DNA of 36,738 nt from JAOUEE01 sp051011595 (GTDB lineage Bacteria; Actinomycetota; Acidimicrobiia; Acidimicrobiales; SHLQ01). Below the pieces are notes generated by a model. The model was not told the DNA's origin. It saw only the letters and a program-made list of their open reading frames with translations, and made no database searches. The stretch covers positions 1 through 36,738 of the forward strand of contig JBPCTQ010000221.1 of NCBI GenBank assembly GCA_051011595.1. Direction: 5' to 3'. The position numbers and the translations under genes are program-made. Positions 16,195 through 22,725 of this stretch are shown in pieces. Position 1 is the stretch's first letter. Each line of letters begins with the position of its first letter.

Positions 16195-16934
16195 CCACCG
16201 CCGCTCCAGCCGCCGCCGGCCGATCCCACGGTATGGGGCCGCTGTACCGACTGTTCCTGAAGGAGATCGTCAGCCCGGGCAAGCTGTTGTTGTTCGGTGT
16301 GCTGGGCCTCGTCGGGGTACTGGTCGGCCTGCTCCAGTACGACGACCGCACCAACGACATCACCGACGGCGTCGAATTCGTCAACGGCTTCAACCTCACC
16401 CTGCTGGTGCCGGTTGCGTCGTTGGTGCTGGCCTCGGCTGCGCTGGGAGATCCCAACGAGGACCGCACGTTGGTGTACATCTGGCTCACCCCGGTGTCGC
16501 GACTCACATTGGCCATGGCCGCCTGGCTGGCCGCCATCACGGTGGTGGTACCGCTCGTGACCATTCCCTCTGCCCTCACCGGGTACGCCGGGACGCGAGC
16601 GACCGAGGGCCTCATCGGCGCCGCCGTCGCGTCCGCACTGGCCGCCTTGGCCTACTGTGCCCTGTTCGTCGCCTTGGGGTTGCGGTTCAAGCGCTCGTTG
16701 TTGTGGGGCTTGGTCTACATCCTGATCTGGGAGGGGTTCGTCGCCTCCATCGGGGGGTCGGTCGAGAAGGCCACCATCCGGGCCTATTCCCGATCGGTGT
16801 TGGCCGATCTGACCGACATCGACATCGAAGGGGCGCCGGTGAGCCTGGCGTGGGCGCTGGCCGCGCTGGCCATCGTGGTGGTGGTCAGCCTCGGTTACAC
16901 CACCTGGCGACTCAACCACCACGACATCGACTGA
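16191..16934 (+). CDS. ABC-2 type transporter permease (second of two)
   Basis: A 247-residue membrane protein with about six helices (KLLLFGVLGLVGVLVGLL, LLVPVASLVLASAAL, ALAALAYCALFVALGL, LAALAIVVVVSLGYTTW among them). The segment LGDPNEDRTLVYIWLTPVSR between the second and third helices resembles the NosY/ABC-2 cytoplasmic loop that contacts the ATPase. It begins inside the stop of the second ATPase. Last gene of the four-gene exporter unit, 9 bases before the MATE gene. Confidence 0.9.
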   Translation: MTTAAPAAAGRSHGMGPLYRLFLKEIVSPGKLLLFGVLGLVGVLVGLLQYDDRTNDITDGVEFVNGFNLTLLVPVASLVLASAALGDPNEDRTLVYIWLTPVSRLTLAMAAWLAAITVVVPLVTIPSALTGYAGTRATEGLIGAAVASALAALAYCALFVALGLRFKRSLLWGLVYILIWEGFVASIGGSVEKATIRAYSRSVLADLTDIDIEGAPVSLAWALAALAIVVVVSLGYTTWRLNHHDID

Positions 16935-16943
16935 TCGACCGCC

Positions 16944-18281
16944 ATGACCCGACCGGGGTGGCTGCACAGTCGCTACGACCGCGAGATCGCCCGCCTGGCC
17001 CTACCCGCCTTCGGCGCCCTGATCGCCGAGCCGCTGTACATCCTGGCCGACACGGCGGTGGTGGCCCGCCTGGGGACCGAGTCGCTCGACGGCCTGGCCC
17101 TAGCCGCGCAACCGCTGCTGATCGGCCACGCCGTCTTCATCTTCTTGGCCTACGGCACCACCGCGGCCGTCGGCCGTCTGCTGGGGGCCGGCGAGCACAG
17201 GCGGGCCGCCGGGCAGGCGGTACAGAGTGTGTGGCTGGCCGCGGCGATCGGCGTGGTCGTGTTGCTGCTGGGCCAGGCCCTGGCCGGCCCGCTCATCTCG
17301 CTCTTCGGTGGCGAACTGGGGCGAAGCGGGCCGATTCGGTCCGAGGCCCTCACCTATCTGCGCATCAGTCTGTTCGGGTTCCCGTTCTTGTTGGTGAGCC
17401 TCGCAGGTGTCGGCTACCTGCGCGGCCTCCAGGACACCACCCGACCGCTGATCGTCTCCCTCACCACCGCCGGGTTGAACCTGGTGCTCGAGTTGGTCCT
17501 CATCTACGGGTTCGACCGGGGTATCGGAGCGTCGGCCTTCGCCACCGTGGTGGCCCAGGTGGTGGCGGCGTCGTTGTACCTGTTCTGGATCGCCCGAGAG
17601 GTGCGGCAGTACGACGTTCGTCTCACCCCTGATCGGGCCGCGGTGGCGGGCCTGGCCACCGCCGGCGTCGACTTGTTCCTCCGCACCCTGGCCCTGCGAG
17701 GTTCGTTCACCGTGGCCACCGCGGCGGCCGCCCGGCTGGGGAGTGTGGCCCTGGCGGCGCACCAGATCACCTTCGAACTGTGGAGTTTCCTGGCGCTGGG
17801 GCTCGATGCCATCGCCATCGCCGGCCAGGCCATCGTGGCTCGTGCCCTGGGGGCAGGCGACCGGCACGAGGCGAGGGCCATCAGCGATCGTATGGTGCAG
17901 TGGGGCCTGGCCGCCGGCATCGTCGGCGGAGCGGTGGTGCTGGCTCTTCGGCCGGTGTTACCCCAGGTGTTCACGCCCGACGAGGCCGTGCAGTCGGTCA
18001 CCGCCTTCTTGTTGCTGTATCTGGCGTTCAGCCAGCCGATCAACGGTGTGGTGTTCGCCCTCGACGGCATCCTCATCGGCGCCGGCGACCTGCGATTCCT
18101 GGCCCGGGCCATGTGGATCTCGGCGCTGTTGTTCATTCCCCTGGCCGTGGCCGTGGTGGTGTTCGACCTCGGGGTGGGATGGCTGTGGGCGGGCCTCGGA
18201 TTGTTCATGGCGGCCAGGCTGGTGACGTTGTGGGTGCGCTACCGCTCCGACACCTGGTTGGTCACCGGCGCCGAATTGTGA
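16944..18281 (+). CDS. MATE family efflux transporter (DinF-like)
   Basis: A 445-residue protein with about twelve predicted membrane helices in two similar halves. Hallmarks are the first helix region ALPAFGALIAEPLYILADTAVVARLG, then LALAAQPLLIGHAVFIFLAYGTTAAVGRLLGAG, and in the second half LGSVALAAHQITFELWSF and DAIAIAGQAIVARALGAGD. MATE proteins export drugs or metabolites with Na+ or H+; the DinF-like branch fits best. It is probably the last gene of the unit that starts at 11355 and is followed by a 59-bp palindromic repeat. Confidence 0.93.
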   Translation: MTRPGWLHSRYDREIARLALPAFGALIAEPLYILADTAVVARLGTESLDGLALAAQPLLIGHAVFIFLAYGTTAAVGRLLGAGEHRRAAGQAVQSVWLAAAIGVVVLLLGQALAGPLISLFGGELGRSGPIRSEALTYLRISLFGFPFLLVSLAGVGYLRGLQDTTRPLIVSLTTAGLNLVLELVLIYGFDRGIGASAFATVVAQVVAASLYLFWIAREVRQYDVRLTPDRAAVAGLATAGVDLFLRTLALRGSFTVATAAAARLGSVALAAHQITFELWSFLALGLDAIAIAGQAIVARALGAGDRHEARAISDRMVQWGLAAGIVGGAVVLALRPVLPQVFTPDEAVQSVTAFLLLYLAFSQPINGVVFALDGILIGAGDLRFLARAMWISALLFIPLAVAVVVFDLGVGWLWAGLGLFMAARLVTLWVRYRSDTWLVTGAEL

Positions 18282-18291
18282 CCCCCCTGGC

Positions 18292-18350
18292 CGAAATTGC
18301 TGCGATGGCGCGCGCTGAGCGCGCGGGATCACCGCAATTTCGGGGAGCTG
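18292..18350 (+). repeat. 59-bp palindromic repeat, copy 1
   Basis: Begins with CGAAATTGC, which is exactly complementary to GCAATTTCG near its end, and has an inner perfect 7-bp stem CGCGCGC-TGA-GCGCGCG. The tail GGGGAGCTG is also shared with the second copy at 19909-19967. The copies differ at 2 of 59 positions. It lies 10 bases after the MATE stop codon. There is no T-run after the hairpin, so it is not a classical terminator. Confidence 0.9.
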
Positions 18351-18418
18351 CAGGAGTGTTGTTGCCACCTACACAGACTTTCGACCAATCTGGACGCCTG
18401 CCGAACAGGGGGCGGGGC

Positions 18419-19903
18419 ATGCGAACGATGAGAGTGGTGGCGGTCACGGCAGTGCTGGCCGTGCTGGGGGCCGGCTGCGCCTGGTACGACGTGGTCAGCG
18501 TCGACAACACGGGCGATCCAGGCAATGGTCTCAGCGACTTCAGCTACGCCAACGCCACCCTCAACGTTGACGGGCAGTTCGTCGTGTTCTCCTCCGACGC
18601 CGACGACTTGGTCGGCGGCGACGCCAACGGTGCGACTGACGTCTTCGTCCGCGACCTGGTCAACCAGAGCACCGAGCGCATCACCGGGGCTGAGGGCGGT
18701 ACCAACGCCTCGATCTCGGCCGACGGCCGTTACATCGCCTATGTTTCCCAGAGCGGCGGCGTGTACGTACATGACCGCAACAGCGGCACCGCCACCCGCC
18801 AGGACCTCCGGTGGGACGGCACCGACCCGGCCTGGCCGGGCTACATGCCCGAGATCAGCGGCAATGGCCAATATGTGGTGTTCACCTCCAGAGACACCCT
18901 GCTCCTCGAGCCCGTCCTGGGCAACGCGGTGCTGAACGGCCGGTCCAACATCTTCCGCCGAAGCATCTCCGGAGGGAGCCTCGATCTGTTGAGCCCGGGA
19001 CCCCTCGGCATCGGAGGCGACGGCGCCGGCAACGAGCCGACGATCGACCACGACGGCTCCCACGTGGTCTACGACAGCGAGGCGACCGACCTGATCGGAG
19101 CCGGCAACGACAGCAACGGCCAGCGCGACATCTTCCTCTGGACCGGGGGGACGGTCAGCCGGATATCCGAAGGCCCCGGCGGGGTGGAGGCGGACGGAGC
19201 CAACCTTTCCCCGATCATCTCCGGTAACGGCGGTTTCGTCGTCTTCGTCACCAACGCCACCAACATCGCTGCGGGTGTGCCCGGAGCCACCGTTCCCGTC
19301 GTTGCCGATCTGGGAACCGGGCTGATCGAGAACCTGGGGCCGGTTCACGCTCCGGGCAGCGGCAACGGGCAACGACCTACGCTCAGCGACGACGGCCGAT
19401 TCGTGGGCTTCAACACCTACCTGGCCCTCAATTCGGGCGACCCGGCTTCTGGCGGCGCCTACGTGTGGGATCGACTGCTCGACGAGGTGCAGTTCGTGGG
19501 CACCGACACGAACCTCACGCCAGTCTTCAACACGGGCACCCCGCACCTGTCCCGCGACGGCGCGTACGTGGCCTTCTCCGGGGGTGGCTTCCCCGACCAG
19601 ATCCATGCCCGCACCGCGCTGGTGCCCGAACCCGACACGGTCAGCCCGCCCACCATCGCCCTGGGCCAGACCGCGACCTACACCATCACGGGCCGGTTCT
19701 TCCCCAGCGACGCCGTTGTACAGATCAACTCCAACAAGGTCACCGTCGGGACCACCACCTGGGTCTCCGGCACCGAGTTGCAGGTGGAGCTGACCGCCGG
19801 ACTCAACGCACCGCTCACGGCCCGGAACGTGAGCGTCGAAGCGCCGGGGTTGCTGGGCAGCAGCATCGGCGAGTGTGCCGGCTGTCTCACCATCACACCC
19901 TGA
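18419..19903 (+). CDS. Beta-propeller (PD40/TolB-like) lipoprotein with C-terminal IPT-like domain
   Basis: A 494-residue exported lipoprotein. The signal peptide ends LAVLGAGC (lipobox LGAGC, Cys20). Seven repeats of the form (S/T)xxGxYVxFxS follow: DGQFVVFSS, DGRYIAYVS, NGQYVVFTS, DGSHVVYDS, NGGFVVFVT, DGRFVGFNT and DGAYVAFSG, enough for one seven-bladed propeller. Several blades carry D-x-F-(V/L)-x-D/W (TDVFVRD, RDIFLW). From about residue 405 a separate strand-rich domain (IALGQTATYTITGRFF, GTELQVELTAGL) looks like an IPT/TIG or Ig-like fold and ends in a Cys-x-x-Cys pair. The start is fixed by the signal peptide; ATG 18428 is the alternative. No enzyme motif is seen. It is bracketed by the two 59-bp repeats. 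Confidence 0.88.
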   Translation: MRTMRVVAVTAVLAVLGAGCAWYDVVSVDNTGDPGNGLSDFSYANATLNVDGQFVVFSSDADDLVGGDANGATDVFVRDLVNQSTERITGAEGGTNASISADGRYIAYVSQSGGVYVHDRNSGTATRQDLRWDGTDPAWPGYMPEISGNGQYVVFTSRDTLLLEPVLGNAVLNGRSNIFRRSISGGSLDLLSPGPLGIGGDGAGNEPTIDHDGSHVVYDSEATDLIGAGNDSNGQRDIFLWTGGTVSRISEGPGGVEADGANLSPIISGNGGFVVFVTNATNIAAGVPGATVPVVADLGTGLIENLGPVHAPGSGNGQRPTLSDDGRFVGFNTYLALNSGDPASGGAYVWDRLLDEVQFVGTDTNLTPVFNTGTPHLSRDGAYVAFSGGGFPDQIHARTALVPEPDTVSPPTIALGQTATYTITGRFFPSDAVVQINSNKVTVGTTTWVSGTELQVELTAGLNAPLTARNVSVEAPGLLGSSIGECAGCLTITP

Positions 19904-19908
19904 CCTCA

Positions 19909-19967
19909 CGAAATTGCTGCGATAGCGCGCGCTGAGCGCGCGTGATCACCGCAATTTCGGGGAGCTG
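19909..19967 (+). repeat. 59-bp palindromic repeat, copy 2
   Basis: Same orientation as copy 1 (18292-18350) and identical except at the 16th and 35th bases. It lies 6 bases after the lipoprotein stop and overlaps the 3' end of the convergent tetR gene: the last six TetR codons (SSPKLR) and its stop come from the repeat. Confidence 0.9.
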
Positions 19968-20521
19968 GGGGCGAGGCCGGCGAGCATGGCGTCGATGACC
20001 GTTTCGGCCAGGTGCCGGTGATCGCCGGTGGGCACCATCTGGGCCACGGTTGCCACCCCGTGCACCGATGCCCACAACACCATCGACACCTCGACCACAC
20101 CCTCACCGGCCAACACACCCTCGTCGAGGGCCTGGGCCACATCGGCCAGGTTGGCTTCGAACGCCTTGGTGGCTGCCGGTAGTTCGTTGTCGATCTCGAT
20201 GGCGACCTCGGCGGGCCGGTACTGGAACATCAGCCTGAACAGCTCGGGATGATCGACGGCGAAGTCGACGTAGGCCAAGGCCCGGCTGCGGAGCCGGCCG
20301 GCGACCGACCCGCTGGCCACCGCATCAAACCCGCGGACCAGCTCCTCGTATCCCTCGCCGGCCACCAGGGCCAACAGGTCGGCCTTGGAGTCGACGTGGT
20401 CATAGAGCGCCGGGGCCGTCACGTTGAGCTCGCGAGCCACCGCCCGCAGCGACACGACCTCGAAACCACCGGCTTCGACTTGGCGGCGCGCCGCGGCCAC
20501 GATGGCCTCACGAGTCAACAT
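19946..20521 (-). CDS. TetR family transcriptional regulator
   Basis: A 191-residue one-component regulator. The N-terminal helix-turn-helix is clear: AIVAAARRQVEAGGFEVVSLRAVARELNVTAPALYDHVDSK, with the recognition helix near VTAPALYDHV. The C-terminal ligand domain contains LWASVHGVATV, the motif of the WHG-type TetR C-terminal domain. It starts 9 bases after the carotenoid oxygenase stop, so the two are co-transcribed. A perfect palindrome on the operon promoter (21994-22010) is the natural candidate for its own operator. Its last six residues and stop codon lie in the 59-bp repeat. Confidence 0.93.
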   Translation of the reverse strand: MLTREAIVAAARRQVEAGGFEVVSLRAVARELNVTAPALYDHVDSKADLLALVAGEGYEELVRGFDAVASGSVAGRLRSRALAYVDFAVDHPELFRLMFQYRPAEVAIEIDNELPAATKAFEANLADVAQALDEGVLAGEGVVEVSMVLWASVHGVATVAQMVPTGDHRHLAETVIDAMLAGLAPSSPKLR

Positions 20522-20530
20522 GGGATGTGA

Positions 20531-21946
20531 TCAGCTGGCGTCGGGGATCCAGCTGGAGTGGAAGCCGGCCACCACCCGACGAGGAATGTGCACCTCGGCG
20601 ATGGGATCGGCCCCGATGTTCGACGCGTCGAGGATGGCCAGATAGCTGGTGTCGGTGTCGGCCTTCCAGACGTAGGTCATCAGGTAGCCGTCGTCTTCGT
20701 TGGTGGCCCCTTCGGCCGCCACGAAGATGGTCTCGCCGTTCTCGTGGCCGGCGGGGAACTCGTGGACTTCTTTACTGGCCCCGTTGGTGAGGTCGTACTT
20801 GTACACCGCGCCGCCCATACCCGAGCTGCCTTCGACCCCGGTGACCCCGAGCGAGTAGCCGTACCGGAAGTCGTGACCCTGCACGGCGTCGGGAATACGT
20901 GGGAACTCGCCGGAATCGTCGTCGAGATACCGCTCGGACACCTTGCCGGTGGCCCGGTTCAGCCGCCACTCGTACAGTCGGGGCTGGCTGGCCGGATCGG
21001 GTTCGCCACCCATCTCCATGGCCGATGATTCCCGCCAGATCTCCGGGATACGGAAGCCGTACACCACCGTCTCGTCGCCGTCGTCGAAGGCGTTGAGGGT
21101 GTGGAAGCAGTACGAGGGGTTGACATCGAACCACTGCACATCGGCATCGGTGCCGGCACGGGGCAAGACACCGAACCGGGGCGGGTAGTCGTCGCTCCAA
21201 CGAATGGGCATCCCACCGTTCATGGCCAGTTCCATGTCGAAGATGGCCGGCAGGTCCATGAAGATGGTGTGATCACGGCTGGCCGCCATGTCGTGCATCA
21301 TGGTGGGCCCGGTGACCGAGATGGGCGTGGACTGCGCCAGCTGGCCATCGGCGGTGACCCGGTAGTAGGTGAGGTACGGCTCCACCTGGGCGTACCCGAA
21401 GGCCAACATCTCACCGGTGTCGGGACAGAACTTGGGGTGGGCGGTGAACGGTCCGGTCAACTTGTCGCCGAAGGTGTAGGGCCCCACGGTGTCGAGCTCC
21501 GGGGTGACCTCGTAGGGGAACGACCCTTCCTCGAGGGCGAGGATGCGTCCGCCGTGGCCGATGATGTGGGTGTTGGCCGCCGACACCGAGTGGTCGAAGG
21601 TGAAGGTCTCCATGTCGAGGGCGAGCTCGAGGCGATCGGCACCGGGATGGTCGTACTGGGGCGTGCGCACGTACCGGTTGCGGTACCAGGTGGCCTTGCC
21701 GTTCTGGAGCTCGATGCCGTGCAACATGCCGTCGCCGATGAACCAGTGTTCGGTCCAGCCGGTCTGCGGGTTGGCGGTGTTGCGGATGTAGCGACCGTTC
21801 AGCTCGGGCGGGATGGAGCCCTTGACCTCGAGATCCTCGCTGAGCACCGTCACTTCGTCGAAGACGGGAGCCCGGCTCTCGATGACGTGCCACGGGGCAT
21901 CGGGACCCTGCCCTCGCGGATCGAGTTCGACGTCGGTGCTGGTCAT
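20531..21946 (-). CDS. Carotenoid oxygenase (carotenoid/stilbene cleavage dioxygenase) family protein
   Basis: Non-haem Fe(II) dioxygenase that splits conjugated double bonds in carotenoids, apocarotenoids or stilbenoids. It has 471 residues, usual for bacterial members. All four iron-binding histidines can be placed: His170 (FTAHPK), His218 (MMHDMA), His282 (CFHTLNAF) and His463 (AGFHSSW). GRYIRNTANP and HWFIGDGMLHGIEL are the usual N-terminal blade motifs. There is no signal peptide. A GGGGGA ribosome-binding site lies before ATG 21946. No carotenoid synthesis gene is in the window, so the substrate is open; lignostilbene-type or apocarotenoid cleavage are both possible. Confidence 0.94.
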   Translation of the reverse strand: MTSTDVELDPRGQGPDAPWHVIESRAPVFDEVTVLSEDLEVKGSIPPELNGRYIRNTANPQTGWTEHWFIGDGMLHGIELQNGKATWYRNRYVRTPQYDHPGADRLELALDMETFTFDHSVSAANTHIIGHGGRILALEEGSFPYEVTPELDTVGPYTFGDKLTGPFTAHPKFCPDTGEMLAFGYAQVEPYLTYYRVTADGQLAQSTPISVTGPTMMHDMAASRDHTIFMDLPAIFDMELAMNGGMPIRWSDDYPPRFGVLPRAGTDADVQWFDVNPSYCFHTLNAFDDGDETVVYGFRIPEIWRESSAMEMGGEPDPASQPRLYEWRLNRATGKVSERYLDDDSGEFPRIPDAVQGHDFRYGYSLGVTGVEGSSGMGGAVYKYDLTNGASKEVHEFPAGHENGETIFVAAEGATNEDDGYLMTYVWKADTDTSYLAILDASNIGADPIAEVHIPRRVVAGFHSSWIPDAS

Positions 21947-21979
21947 GGAGATTCCCCCTGCTGGTGGCGTACGGAGCGG

Positions 21980-22008
21980 ACCATACCACGACGACTTAAC
22001 GCTGTTAA
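21980..22008 (-). promoter_or_regulatory. Promoter of the carotenoid oxygenase-tetR operon
   Basis: On the minus strand TTAACA (22008-22003), a 17-base spacer, and TATGGT (21985-21980). The -35 differs from TTGACA at one base and the spacing is ideal. This is the best two-box promoter in the window. Confidence 0.65.
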
Positions 22009-22010
22009 GT
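21994..22010. promoter_or_regulatory. Operator-like palindrome ACTTAACGCTGTTAAGT
   Basis: Perfect 7-3-7 inverted repeat that contains the -35 box of the oxygenase-tetR promoter. Size and symmetry are typical for a TetR dimer. It begins immediately beyond the haemolysin III stop codon (22013-22015). Binding by the TetR at 19946-20521 is inferred from linkage. Confidence 0.65.
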
Positions 22011-22012
22011 AG

Positions 22013-22702
22013 TCAGGCTTTGGGTAAGGCGATGAACACAACGGCCACGTAGTGCACCGCGGCACCGGCGATGACGAAGAGGTGGAACACCTCGTGGTAG
22101 CCGAAGGTGAGCGGCCACGGGTCGGGTCGGCGAAGGGCGTAGATACCCGCACCGGCCGTGTAGAGCACACCGCCCACCAGCAAGAGAATGAAACCGGCCA
22201 CACCGAGGTGACGCCACACGTCGCCCACCACCAGCAGGCACGCCCAGCCCACGGCCACGTACGGCGCGGCGATGACGGGATAAGGAGCATCGGTCCAGGC
22301 CACCCGGCCGACGATGCCCAGCGCCGCACCGATCCAGACCACCAACAACACCAGGCGGGCCGACGACGAGGGCAACGCGAACAAGGCGATCGGCGTGTAG
22401 GTGCCGGCGATCGCCACGAAGATCATCGAGTGATCGAGCCGGCGCATGACCGCATACCCGAGATCGCCCCAATCGTGGCCGTGGTACAAGGCGCTGATAC
22501 CGAACAACCCCACGATGGCCACGGCGTACACCGCGATCACCAAACGGGGCCACACTCCCGGGGCCGAAACGATGATCAGGGGCGCCAGCGTGAGCGCCGA
22601 CACGAAGGCCAGCAGGTGTGATGTGCCGCGGAAGCGGGGTTTGCCGGGAAGGTGGACGACCGCCGGCGCAGCGTCGGCGATGGCGGGCGGCACGCGGGAC
22701 AT
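22013..22702 (-). CDS. Haemolysin III / PAQR family membrane protein
   Basis: A 229-residue protein with seven predicted helices. Family signature residues are visible: SALYHGHDWG (Ser and first His), RRLDHSMIFVAIAGTYTPI (Asp and His) and FGYHEVFHLFVIAGAAVHY (two further His), which form the metal site proposed for this hydrolase-like superfamily. Bacterial members (YqfA/HlyIII) are linked to membrane lipid homeostasis; haemolysis is not implied. It has its own TANNNT box in the 23-base gap after the amidohydrolase gene. Confidence 0.92.
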   Translation of the reverse strand: MSRVPPAIADAAPAVVHLPGKPRFRGTSHLLAFVSALTLAPLIIVSAPGVWPRLVIAVYAVAIVGLFGISALYHGHDWGDLGYAVMRRLDHSMIFVAIAGTYTPIALFALPSSSARLVLLVVWIGAALGIVGRVAWTDAPYPVIAAPYVAVGWACLLVVGDVWRHLGVAGFILLLVGGVLYTAGAGIYALRRPDPWPLTFGYHEVFHLFVIAGAAVHYVAVVFIALPKA

Positions 22703-22710
22703 GGATGGTC

Positions 22711-22716
22711 AGTGTA
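22711..22716 (-). promoter_or_regulatory. -10 box before the haemolysin III gene
   Basis: TACACT on the minus strand, 8 bases before ATG 22702, with no Shine-Dalgarno. It fits a leaderless transcript, separate from the amidohydrolase gene upstream. Confidence 0.4.
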
Positions 22717-22725
22717 GGAGGCGTC

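Noticed and set aside
18292..19967. CRISPR-like repeat pair
   Set aside because: Only two copies 1.6 kb apart with a complete gene between them and long internal palindromes; no spacers or cas genes.
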